From: Alphaproteobacteria bacterium
GTDB taxonomy: Bacteria > Pseudomonadota > Alphaproteobacteria > UBA7887
Assembly (NCBI GenBank): GCA_028289725.1
Contig: JANQOH010000088.1
Span: 1 to 14,248, forward strand
Direction: 5' to 3'
Length of the DNA: 14,248 nt
The notes beneath the pieces are model-generated. The model was not told the DNA's origin. It worked only from the letters and a program-made list of their open reading frames with translations, and did not search any database. The position numbers were made by a program, and so were the translations under genes. The first letter of the stretch is position 1. Each line of letters starts with the position of its first letter. This document shows, piece by piece, positions 1-7,105 of the stretch.

Positions 1-357
1 GCCGTCGGCGATCTGTTGGCTGCCGTTCCAAGCGCCGACCCAAACGCACGGCATGTCCTGCACGATCTCGCAATTTCCATCGGCGCGAACACCGCCACAC
101 GGCCCATTGCGCATTTGTTTTGGACAGGTCATCGGGCAGGCCATGCCGGTTGAAGACAAATCGCACCGCCCGCACATGTGACAGTCGAACAGGGCACCCT
201 TGAGGGCTTTTTCTACTGTTGCCAGTGGGGTCTCGAGCCGGTCATAGCCGATGCGGCGCCATAATGGGTCAGCGGCCTCGAACAACCGCCGTCCGGCATG
301 GTAGAAAGCGTTCAGAAGACCGGCATGTCGGATCGACCAGTGGCGGAGGACGCGCAT
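1..357 (-). CDS. MTHFR C-terminal (MetV-like) cysteine-rich protein, partial
   Basis: The 119 visible codons on the minus strand run off the left edge with no stop. Eight cysteines are visible (C59, C62, C65, C74, C78, C87, C96, C104) in the order CxxCxxC, then CPMTCP, then the RNGPCGG and CEI...CVW signatures typical of the Pfam 'methylene-tetrahydrofolate reductase C terminal' family. In acetogens the related MetV partners MetF and carries iron-sulphur clusters, so a role in methyl-THF/methylene-THF interconversion is the natural inference. The start is well fixed: an in-frame TAG lies at 369-367 and the only initiator after it is the ATG at 357. No strong ribosome-binding site is seen. A metF-like gene may follow beyond the edge. 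Divergent from the corrinoid operon across a 186-bp gap, so probably co-regulated. Family call is firm; exact function is inferred. Confidence 0.85.
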   Translation of the reverse strand, partial: MRVLRHWSIRHAGLLNAFYHAGRRLFEAADPLWRRIGYDRLETPLATVEKALKGALFDCHMCGRCDLSSTGMACPMTCPKQMRNGPCGGVRADGNCEIVQDMPCVWVGAWNGSQQIADG

Positions 358-454
358 GGTACCGGCCTATGGCCGCGGCGGCGCTATGATCGCGGCCGAG
401 AACGGGTTTCTTCGGCAGCGCGGCCACCGTCCGCCGCATATTATCGAATCGACA

Positions 455-474
455 ATGCCGCTAGCATAAGGCAT
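455..474. promoter_or_regulatory. Weak dyad in divergent control region
   Basis: ATGCC at 455-459 and GGCAT at 470-474 form a 5-bp inverted repeat with a 10-bp spacer that contains the palindrome GCTAGC. It lies in the gap shared by the MetV-like gene and the corrinoid operon. It could be a regulator half-site pair or chance. No convincing -35/-10 pair could be picked beside it. Confidence 0.25.
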
Positions 475-481
475 GATTATT

Positions 482-495
482 ACTGGTATGCCAGT
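482..495. promoter_or_regulatory. Candidate FadR/GntR-type operator
   Basis: ACTGGTATGCCAGT is a 5-4-5 inverted repeat. Its core TGGTATGCCA differs by one base from TGGTATACCA, the dyad form used by many FadR-subfamily GntR repressors. It sits 49 bp before the first operon start and within the divergent gap, a suitable place to control both directions. No regulator gene is in the window, so the assignment is inference. Confidence 0.4.
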
Positions 496-507
496 TGTAT
501 CCAGGAT

Positions 508-522
508 GGACCCTGAGGGTCC
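508..522. promoter_or_regulatory. Perfect 15-bp palindrome before the operon
   Basis: GGACCCTGAGGGTCC has perfect 7-bp arms around a single central G. It ends 13 bp before the GGGAG ribosome-binding site (536-540) of the first operon gene. It could be an operator or a 5'-leader element; a one-base loop cannot form a full RNA hairpin unless the arms open to about five pairs. No T-run follows, so it is not a classical terminator. Confidence 0.45.
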
Positions 523-543
523 GAGCTGTCAAGCCGGGAGCGC

Positions 544-1188
544 ATGATGGTCGCGCATATCGAGGACCTCGGACGGCGCATCGAACTGGTGTCGATGGAT
601 AAGCACTTCCATGACATCAGCATTGGCCTGTACGAACAGGCGGAGGGCGGGGCCCATAATTTCGTTGTCCACACCTACAGCCGGCTCGACGGCGCGGCGG
701 ATCGGGTTGCCTTCTTGTCCAAAGCGATGATGACGCTGGGCGGGCTTGAGCGTACGGCGAATGGCCATGGCGGCCTGCGGTTTCCGTGCGGTGCGGAACA
801 CGCGCTGGGCTGCCGCAGAATTTTTCTCGAGTCCTGTAAGTTGGCGACGGGCAGTACCCTCGACGCTAAACCGCTCAGCATTTTCGACAAGAAATCAGAC
901 CGGACGGTTACGGTAACCAGCGACGGCGCCGGAACGTATCGCTTGACCGCCGACGGGCCCGAGGACGGCCGCGACCGGCGTGTCGGCGCCATCGCCAAGG
1001 GCCTGGTTAAACTTGCTGAGATGGAATTGGTGGCCGACGACCAAGTGCGTTTCGCTTGCGGCCACGCCCATGACGCGATGGTGGGGCTGCTGCTTGGCCG
1101 TGCGCTGAATGTCCGCGCGGCGATGCGCGAACAGGAAGACCAAGCGTCGCGCGGCGTATTGTCCGCACCGAGCGCACAATCAGAATGA
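544..1188 (+). CDS. Unrecognised protein with duplicated RFxCGxxH motif; first gene of corrinoid operon
   Basis: I do not recognise this 214-residue protein. It has no signal peptide or membrane segment. The motif RFxCGxxH occurs twice, at residues 79-86 (C82, H86) and 169-176 (C172, H176), exactly 90 residues apart. Each copy is preceded by a similar helix (RVAFLSKAMMTL at 54-65, RVGAIAKGLVKL at 146-157) and by two likely strands, so the protein looks like two copies of a domain of about 90 residues. C90 and C98 occur only in the first half. The paired Cys/His sets could bind a metal or a cofactor, or be redox-active. It leads the operon and is separated from the UroD gene by 25 bp, so a role in corrinoid methyl transfer or its assembly is inferred. 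Start is ATG 544 or 547; GGGAG at 536-540 suits 547 slightly better. An in-frame TGA at 514 bounds it. Confidence 0.8.
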   Translation: MMVAHIEDLGRRIELVSMDKHFHDISIGLYEQAEGGAHNFVVHTYSRLDGAADRVAFLSKAMMTLGGLERTANGHGGLRFPCGAEHALGCRRIFLESCKLATGSTLDAKPLSIFDKKSDRTVTVTSDGAGTYRLTADGPEDGRDRRVGAIAKGLVKLAEMELVADDQVRFACGHAHDAMVGLLLGRALNVRAAMREQEDQASRGVLSAPSAQSE

Positions 1189-1213
1189 CCGACAGCCAGG
1201 GAGGCTTGGAACG

Positions 1214-2263
1214 ATGACCGCACAAACAGTCGCGCCGATGACGAGCCGGGAACGGGTGCTGGCGGCCTTGCGCCGGGAACCGGTGGATCGCACGCCGGTA
1301 TGTAATCCGACCTCAGTCGCCACCGTCGAGCTGATGGATCTCGTCGACGCCAATTTTCCGAACGCCAACCGCGAGCCGGAGCTGATGGCGCGCCTCGCCG
1401 CGACCAGCTACACCGAACTGGGCTTTGACTCGATCATGCCGGTGTTCTCGATCATTCAAGAATCGGCGGCGCTTGGCTGCAAGATGCAGTGGGAGCAAAA
1501 GGACAACTGGCCAACGGTCAAAATGCGCGAGCCCATTTGGAATGGCCCGGAAGACATCATCATTCCGAATGATCTCGTCGACCGGCCGGATGCCAAATGT
1601 GTCACCGACGCGATAAGCATCTTGCGCAAGGAGTTTGGCGACGAGGTCGCGATTATCGGCAAGACTATGGGGCCATGGTCTCTGGCCTATCACGTCCTTG
1701 GCGTCGAACCCTTCCTCCTGATGTCGCTCGATGATCCGGAGAAGACCAAAGCGGTCCTCGACAAACTGAAGGAAGCGACGGTTCAGTTTGGATTGGCGCA
1801 GATCGAGGCCGGGGCCGATGCGCTGACATTGCCAGACCACGCCACCGGAGATCTGGTAAGCGGCGAGTATTACGAGCGCTACCTCAAAGATCTTCATGCC
1901 GAGATGGTTGAGCGTATTCCGATTCCGCTGATCCTCCACATTTGCGGCCGCACGGTCGACCGTATGGGTTTTATCGCCGAGACCGGCATGGCAGCTTTCC
2001 ACTACGACTCAAAAAACAAGCCGGAGGAATCGATGGAGGCGGTCCACGGCGACATCGCATTGGTCGGCAATATCAACAATCCGGAAACTTTGTTCGCCAA
2101 GGGTCCGGCAGATGTCCGCGAAGAGGTGATCCGCAATTTGGAGGCGGGCGTGCAGATGATCGGGCCGGAATGTGCAATCCCGCTGCAGACCTCGATCGAA
2201 AACTTGCTCGAAATTCCCAAAACGGTGCGCGAGTGGCATGCCGCGCATCCGACCGTCCACTAA
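1214..2263 (+). CDS. UroD-fold corrinoid methyltransferase (MtaA/CmuA family)
   Basis: A 349-residue member of the uroporphyrinogen decarboxylase superfamily, but of the methyltransferase branch (MtaA, MtbA, CmuA/CmuC), not haem synthesis. The opening SRERVLAALRREPVDRTPV is typical. The zinc site of that branch is intact: H242 and C244 in LILHICGRT, and C320 in GPECAIP (HxC...C). The zinc normally holds a thiol(ate) or activates the methyl acceptor or donor. With a separate corrinoid protein and a separate THF methyltransferase downstream, this enzyme is the best candidate for the substrate-specific step that methylates the corrinoid (methyltransferase I). The donor is unknown. Start: ATG 1214 is preceded by GGGAGG at 1199-1204. 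The open frame extends to 1109, but that stretch overlaps the upstream gene and does not resemble the family. Followed after 21 bp by the corrinoid gene. Confidence 0.9.
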   Translation: MTAQTVAPMTSRERVLAALRREPVDRTPVCNPTSVATVELMDLVDANFPNANREPELMARLAATSYTELGFDSIMPVFSIIQESAALGCKMQWEQKDNWPTVKMREPIWNGPEDIIIPNDLVDRPDAKCVTDAISILRKEFGDEVAIIGKTMGPWSLAYHVLGVEPFLLMSLDDPEKTKAVLDKLKEATVQFGLAQIEAGADALTLPDHATGDLVSGEYYERYLKDLHAEMVERIPIPLILHICGRTVDRMGFIAETGMAAFHYDSKNKPEESMEAVHGDIALVGNINNPETLFAKGPADVREEVIRNLEAGVQMIGPECAIPLQTSIENLLEIPKTVREWHAAHPTVH

Positions 2264-2284
2264 GCAACCTCAGGTCCGACCGAA

Positions 2285-3037
2285 ATGGCTGAACTTTCCG
2301 ACATCGCCAACGAGACGATCCGAGAAGAGATCGAGGAATATGTCGAGCGCCCCGAAGAGATCGAGCGCAGCGTCGAGTTGTTCGCGCGCGCGAGACCGCT
2401 GATGCAGGACATCGCGGCGGCCATTATCGAAGGCGATGACGACGAGGTCGATGAGCTGACCAGGAAGGCTCTAGCCGAAGATATCGATGCGTTGGAAGTC
2501 ATGGACGATGGCCTGATCGCGGGTATGGGCATTGTCGGCATTAAGTTCCGTGAGGCCTTTATCTTCGTGCCGGAAGTCTTGTCGTGCGCCCGCGCCATGA
2601 AGGCGGGCATGGCGCATATCGAGCCGATCCTCTCGGCATCCGGCGTCGAGCCGATCGGCACCGTGATCATGGGGACGGTCAAGGGCGATCTGCATGACAT
2701 CGGCAAGAACCTGTGCATCATGATGCTGCGCGGCGCGGGCTTCGTGGTGGTTGATTTGGGTGTCGATACGTCAGAGGACGAATTTATCGATGCCGTCGAG
2801 GAGCATGGTGCGCCGATCCTCGGCATGTCGGCGCTGCTCACCACGACCATGCCCAACATGGGGAAGACGATCGAAGCGTTTATCGACGCGGACCTTCGTG
2901 AGGACGTGAAGATCCTTGTCGGCGGCGCGCCGGTGACGCAGGAATTTGCCGACGACATGGGCGCCGATGGGTACGGCAAGGACGCGCTCGCCTGCGTCGC
3001 GCTGGCCAAGGATATGGCTGCGGAAGCGCGGGCTTGA
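2285..3037 (+). CDS. Corrinoid (B12-binding) methyl-carrier protein
   Basis: A 250-residue methyltransferase corrinoid protein of the MtaC/MtbC/MtgC type. An acidic N-terminal stretch of about 35 residues comes first, then the helical cap domain (about 35-120, with GLIAGMGIVGIKFREAFIFV), then a Rossmann B12 domain. The lower-ligand motif is complete: D135-x-H137-x-x-G140 (GDLHDIGKN), followed by the SALLTTTMPNM and VGGAPVTQEFADDMGADGY motifs that wrap the nucleotide tail. Base-off/His-on cobalamin is expected, cycling between Co(I) and methyl-Co(III). It would accept methyl from the UroD enzyme, pass it to THF through the downstream methyltransferase, and be reactivated by the next gene's product. 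The ribosome-binding site is weak (CAGG about 11 bp upstream). Cytoplasmic. Confidence 0.93.
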   Translation: MAELSDIANETIREEIEEYVERPEEIERSVELFARARPLMQDIAAAIIEGDDDEVDELTRKALAEDIDALEVMDDGLIAGMGIVGIKFREAFIFVPEVLSCARAMKAGMAHIEPILSASGVEPIGTVIMGTVKGDLHDIGKNLCIMMLRGAGFVVVDLGVDTSEDEFIDAVEEHGAPILGMSALLTTTMPNMGKTIEAFIDADLREDVKILVGGAPVTQEFADDMGADGYGKDALACVALAKDMAAEARA

Positions 3038-3062
3038 ACGAGGCATCGCGGCACCATTAGGC

Positions 3063-5087
3063 ATGTCAAAATCCGACAAAAAGATCGATCCGGCGGAATA
3101 TCAAAAACGGCTCGACCGGATGACCGAGATGTTCTCGGACATGGTCAGCCATGCCGAGGCCGTTTCGTTGTTTCGCTGTCCCTATCGCGACCGGCATGAC
3201 CTCTGCACTGCGGAATTTATCTGCCGCAATCAAGTGGACGGCGAAGACGGTCAAACTTGCGGTCATGACGGGCAGTTCGACTACCGCAGTGCCTGGGAAT
3301 CGCAGCCGAAGAGCCGCGACCGCGCGAAACGCAAAATCGCCGCGATCAAGGAGGAGGCCGTGTCACGCCGCGCCGACGATGAGGGTGCGGAGGCGCCGGC
3401 ACGCGGCCTGATCAGCCACGACGGGGAAACCCACCCGTCGCAGTTCGGCATGACCATATTCGACTTTGCCGACGAGCTTGAGGTCGAGGTCGCGACCTCG
3501 TGCCAGCGCATGGGCAATTGCCACGAATGCGTCGTTGAAATTCGACAAGGAGCCGAAGCGTTGGCTCCCCGAACCGACGCCGAGTCATTTTTGCGCGGCG
3601 ACTATCGGTTGGCATGCCAAGCGGCGATCGCGCGTGACGATGTGGATATCGATTTTGTCCCTTTGCGGCGGCGACCGCGGATTCTGACCACCGGGCGCGA
3701 AACGCCAGAGATGGGCCTGGCGCCGCTGGTCGAACGGCGTGATAGTCAGGTTTTCTATGACGGTGAACCGATCGACCGCGATCGGGGCGGGATACGCGGC
3801 CTCGCCATTGATCTCGGGACCACCACAGTGGTGATGGAACTGATCGATCTCGAGACCGGAGAGAGCATCGCCACCGGCAGTTTCGAGAATCCGCAGCGGT
3901 TCGGCGGCAGCGATGTCATGAACCGGATTTCGTACGATGGACTGGAGACGTCCGGCGACGAACTGCAGCAAGCCGTGGTCGGCGTGATCAATCAAGAAAT
4001 CCGGGAAATGGCGCGACGGCTCGAATTTCCGCGCCAGACGATTTACGAGATCGTCGTCGCCGGCAACTCGACGATGCGCGACATTCTGTTCGGGCTCGAC
4101 GTGCAGTCGATCGGCCAGAAGCCGTACAAATCGCTCATCGAGAACGATTTTCTGTCGGGCAATCGCCGGAACACCGCGCTCTTGGAACGCGCCTGGGATG
4201 TCGGTTTGCGGGCTAATCGCCAAGCGCGGCTCTATAGTTTGCCGCTGATTGCCAGCCATGTCGGGGCGGACACCGCGGCGTGTCTCGCGGCCCTCGATTT
4301 CGCGGATACGGACAAGACGGTCATGTTGGTCGATATGGGCACCAACACCGAGGTGGTGCTGCGGCACGACGGCCAGATGTATGCCGCGTCTTGCCCGGCC
4401 GGTCCCGCGTTCGAAGGCGGCTTGGTCAAATTCGGCATGCCCGCCTATGACGGCGCAATCGAGTCGCTCACGCTGACTGACGACGGCATTGACTATCACA
4501 CGATCGGCGACGCGCCGGCTGAGGGATTGTGCGGCTCCGGTCTGATCGATCTGCTTGCTGAGTTGCGGCGCCACGAGCGCCTGACCGCCAAGGGCGTATT
4601 TGCCGACGATCGCAAGCGGTTCGAGATTGCGCTCGTTCCTGATCGCGGCATCACCTTCTCAAAAGAAGATGCGAGCAATCTGGCGCAAGCCAAGGCGGCC
4701 AACTATTGCGGTCAGTTCATTGTGCTTCGCACGGCCGGCGTCAATGCGGCCGATATCGACACCCTTTATCTGGCGGGCGGGTTTGCGAACTACATCGCGG
4801 CCCGCAATGCCATAGACATCGGTCTGCTGGCGCCAGTTCCAGAAGATCGGATTGCCAAAGTCGGCAACGCCGCTCTCGACGGGGCGCGCACCATTCTCTT
4901 GTCACGCGATAAGCGCGACGCGCTCCAAGAGATCGTGAAAGACATTCAGCATATCGAACTTGAAACGACGCCCGATTTTTTCGACTTGTTCGTCGAGGGG
5001 TGTCAGTTCAAGCCGATGCCGGCCGCCTTGGAAGACGGCGCGACGAAACGCAATCGATCTGCGCGACGCAAGCGGAGGGCGTCATGA
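3063..5087 (+). CDS. Corrinoid reductive activase, [2Fe-2S] plus ASKHA (RACE/RamA-like, DUF4445)
   Basis: A 674-residue ATP-dependent activator that would reduce accidentally oxidised Co(II) corrinoid back to Co(I). Order of parts: an N-terminal extension of about 110 residues with cysteines C39, C48, C54 and C66; a plant-type [2Fe-2S] domain (about 112-205) with ligands C147, C153, C156 and C185 (Cx5CxxC...C); a linker; then the ASKHA/DUF4445 part with phosphate loops GLAIDLGTTT (246-255) and VDMGTNTE (423-430), and LAGGFANYI near the end. The C-terminus is basic. RACo-type proteins from acetogens have the same [2Fe-2S]-ASKHA core; I do not recall the four-cysteine extension from them. Start: the frame is open from 2946, but the upstream part overlaps the corrinoid gene in a shadow frame, so ATG 3063 is chosen; its ribosome-binding site is poor. 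The stop overlaps the next start by 4 bp (ATGA). Confidence 0.9.
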   Translation: MSKSDKKIDPAEYQKRLDRMTEMFSDMVSHAEAVSLFRCPYRDRHDLCTAEFICRNQVDGEDGQTCGHDGQFDYRSAWESQPKSRDRAKRKIAAIKEEAVSRRADDEGAEAPARGLISHDGETHPSQFGMTIFDFADELEVEVATSCQRMGNCHECVVEIRQGAEALAPRTDAESFLRGDYRLACQAAIARDDVDIDFVPLRRRPRILTTGRETPEMGLAPLVERRDSQVFYDGEPIDRDRGGIRGLAIDLGTTTVVMELIDLETGESIATGSFENPQRFGGSDVMNRISYDGLETSGDELQQAVVGVINQEIREMARRLEFPRQTIYEIVVAGNSTMRDILFGLDVQSIGQKPYKSLIENDFLSGNRRNTALLERAWDVGLRANRQARLYSLPLIASHVGADTAACLAALDFADTDKTVMLVDMGTNTEVVLRHDGQMYAASCPAGPAFEGGLVKFGMPAYDGAIESLTLTDDGIDYHTIGDAPAEGLCGSGLIDLLAELRRHERLTAKGVFADDRKRFEIALVPDRGITFSKEDASNLAQAKAANYCGQFIVLRTAGVNAADIDTLYLAGGFANYIAARNAIDIGLLAPVPEDRIAKVGNAALDGARTILLSRDKRDALQEIVKDIQHIELETTPDFFDLFVEGCQFKPMPAALEDGATKRNRSARRKRRAS

Positions 5088-6136
5088 AATTGAGCGGAAC
5101 CGACGTTGATTTCATCATCATTGGTGAAAACGTCCACACCACCCGGGTCCTGCTGAAGCGCGGAAAGCGATTTCTCGCCGACGGCGACCGCGAGGGCGTC
5201 ACATACAACACGGTCGACGGCGAACCGAAATTGCTGACGATTCCCGAAGATGCCAAACGCGGCCAAGATTACGAAGAAGGGCGCATCAAACACGTCAAGA
5301 TCGCGGTTCAGGGCGCCATGAAGGGCGAGGGGGCGGGCGCCGAAGACGGAATGGCCTACATCCGCCAGCTTGTGCACAACCAGGAACTAGCCGGCGCCGC
5401 GTTTCTTGACGTCAACGTCGATGAAATCTCGATCAAACTCGAGGATCAAAAGGCGGCGATGGCGTGGCTCGTCAAGACCGTCCAATCAATGACGGACCTG
5501 CCGGTCTCGGTCGACTCGTCCAACATAGAGGTCATAGAAGTGGGCCTCGAGGCCTGCGACAAGGACCGCGCGGCGCCGATGCTTAACTCCGCATCGCTTG
5601 AGCGCATTGACGCCTTGGATCTGGCGGTCCGACACAACGCCCGCGTCGTCGTCACGGCGGCCGGCGAGTCAGGCATGCCTGACAGCGATGGCCCGCGCGT
5701 CGAGAACGCGTCGCGGATGGTCGATCTGGCGATGGAAAAGGGTATCCCCGCCGGGGATCTGTATGTCGACCCGTTGATTTTTCCGATTTCGGTCGATGGC
5801 GCTTTTGGCCAACACAGCCTCGACGCGATCCGCGCCATTCGTGAGAAGTATGGCCCGGAGATCCATATCACCGGCGGCATGAGCAATGTCTCGTTCGGCA
5901 TACCGGCGCGCAAGATCATCAACGACGTGTTCTTGATCCTGGCGGTCGAGGCAGGGGCGGATAGCGGCATCGTCGATCCCGTGCAAAGCCGTCCGGACGA
6001 GGTATTCAAAGTCGACCGCGCGTCGGCATCCTACCAGTTGGCGGAGGACGTTCTGATGGGCCGCGACAAGCACTGCAAGGCGTACATTAAGGCTTGGCGT
6101 AAGAAGATGCTCGAGCCGCTCGCGCCGGCGGCGTAG
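5084..6136 (+). CDS. Methyltetrahydrofolate:corrinoid methyltransferase (pterin-binding domain)
   Basis: A 350-residue DHPS-like TIM barrel that moves the methyl group between methyl-corrinoid and tetrahydrofolate. The N-terminal IIIGENVHTTR matches the family opening. Residues aligning with the pterin-contacting D75, N96, D160 and N199 of Moorella MeTr are present: D144 (SVDSSN), N168 (MLNSAS), D229 (YVDPLIFP) and N268 (GGMSNVSFG). It is about 90 residues longer than acetogen MeTr, mostly from an insertion at about 25-85 before FLDVNVDE and a C-terminal extension; this length is what I recall for proteobacterial members. Start ATG 5084 overlaps the activase stop by 4 bp and has GGAGG at 5074-5078, so translational coupling is likely. 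In this operon the likely net direction is toward methyl-THF (methyltransferase II), though the chemistry is reversible. Confidence 0.92.
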   Translation: MKLSGTDVDFIIIGENVHTTRVLLKRGKRFLADGDREGVTYNTVDGEPKLLTIPEDAKRGQDYEEGRIKHVKIAVQGAMKGEGAGAEDGMAYIRQLVHNQELAGAAFLDVNVDEISIKLEDQKAAMAWLVKTVQSMTDLPVSVDSSNIEVIEVGLEACDKDRAAPMLNSASLERIDALDLAVRHNARVVVTAAGESGMPDSDGPRVENASRMVDLAMEKGIPAGDLYVDPLIFPISVDGAFGQHSLDAIRAIREKYGPEIHITGGMSNVSFGIPARKIINDVFLILAVEAGADSGIVDPVQSRPDEVFKVDRASASYQLAEDVLMGRDKHCKAYIKAWRKKMLEPLAPAA

Positions 6137-6151
6137 GTACGGGGCCGGCCA

Positions 6152-7033
6152 ATGCAGGTCACTTTGCTTCTAGGGTTTCTGGGCGCCGGAAAGACCACGC
6201 TTTTACGCAAGATTCTAAAACACGGATCCGAGGCCGAGCGGACCGCGGTGATCGTCAATGAATTTGGCGACGTCGGCGTCGACGGCGAAATTTTGGCGGG
6301 CCGTTCCCTGGACACGGTGGAGCTGGCGTCCGGCTGTATCTGTTGCTCGCTCAAAGGGCCCATGATCGATGCGATCGCCGAACTGCAAGACTCGATTGCT
6401 CCGGATCGCCTGGTCATAGAGGCAAGCGGTGTCGCGCAGCCCGATGAGATCATCGCGGCGCTATCCGATCCGGCAATTGCGGATCGGATCGACCTCGGGC
6501 CGATCGTCACCTTGGTCGACGCGGGACGGTTTCCTCTCATGCTCTCCGCCTTGGGATCGTTCTACGAAGAGCAAGTTGTTCGGGCGGACCGCGTTATCGT
6601 CAATAAGATCGATACCGTCGACGCCGACCAAGCCGAAGAGGTGCAGGCATCAATTGCGCGCCTCAATCCAAGTGCACGGATTGAACTCGCGGAACGATGC
6701 GACATCGATATTGATGAAGTTTTGGAAGGGGCAAGCGGTAATTTTCCGCCCGCCAATTCAGAGATCAGAATTCATAATCATGTCAATATGACATCGTTTG
6801 TAATTGAAACACCTTCATCATGGAAACTTGGTCGATTGCAGCCCGCGTTCGCTGGGATTTGCGGCACGCTTTGGCGCGCCAAGGGTTTTCTCGAAATCGA
6901 TGGCCGAAGTCACCTTGTCCAGTTCTCTTCGGGTCGGCTTGAAGTAGAGCCAACGGACGATCGGGACCGGCACTACCTCGTTTTCATCGGGCAGGGAATT
7001 GAACGAGATCAAATCACCGAATTGTTCACCTGA
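6152..7033 (+). CDS. CobW/COG0523-family GTPase metallochaperone
   Basis: A 293-residue G3E GTPase. Walker A is GFLGAGKTT (8-16), followed by the switch region VNEFGDVGVDG (35-45), the metal-binding CxCC motif (C62, C64, C65 in SGCICCSL), VIEASGVAQP (88-97) and the guanine motif NKID (151-154). A CobW C-terminal domain fills about 205-293. No histidine-rich metal loop is visible. COG0523 proteins deliver or insert Zn, Co or other metals. As the last gene of the corrinoid operon, 15 bp after the methyltransferase, it may load zinc into the UroD-type enzyme or serve cobalt/cobalamin supply; the sequence does not decide between them. The last third of the gene is noticeably richer in A+T than its neighbours. 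Confidence 0.9.
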   Translation: MQVTLLLGFLGAGKTTLLRKILKHGSEAERTAVIVNEFGDVGVDGEILAGRSLDTVELASGCICCSLKGPMIDAIAELQDSIAPDRLVIEASGVAQPDEIIAALSDPAIADRIDLGPIVTLVDAGRFPLMLSALGSFYEEQVVRADRVIVNKIDTVDADQAEEVQASIARLNPSARIELAERCDIDIDEVLEGASGNFPPANSEIRIHNHVNMTSFVIETPSSWKLGRLQPAFAGICGTLWRAKGFLEIDGRSHLVQFSSGRLEVEPTDDRDRHYLVFIGQGIERDQITELFT

Positions 7034-7105
7034 ACTCGCCATAAGTGGTCGAAAGCCGTTGCCAACGTTGCTGCGCTTTGGAGGCCGCGATCTCTAGCAA
7101 TAAAT

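Noticed and set aside
298..516. Open frame of 72 codons on the plus strand
   Set aside because: It overlaps the start of the MetV-like gene and the control region, has no recognisable domain and no ribosome-binding site.
358..543. Possible cobalamin riboswitch before the corrinoid operon
   Set aside because: No B12-box-like GCCACTG element or long folded leader is visible in the 186-bp gap; the dyads look like protein operators.
1109..1213. Longer N-terminus for the UroD methyltransferase
   Set aside because: The extension overlaps the previous gene in another frame and is Arg-rich shadow sequence; ATG 1214 has GGGAGG and the family-like N-terminus.
1214..2263. UroD gene as haem-pathway uroporphyrinogen decarboxylase
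   Set aside because: The zinc HxC...C methyltransferase motif and the corrinoid neighbours place it in the MtaA/CmuA branch.
3585..4574. 329-codon minus-strand frame inside the activase gene
   Set aside because: Antisense shadow of a clearly coding DUF4445 gene, with no recognisable domain.
5642..5684. Apparent loss of an asparagine near TAAGESGMP in the methyl-THF methyltransferase
   Set aside because: Counting the Moorella MeTr sequence places its N199 in the GLSNVS motif, which is retained here as N268 in GGMSNVSFG, so the pterin site is intact.
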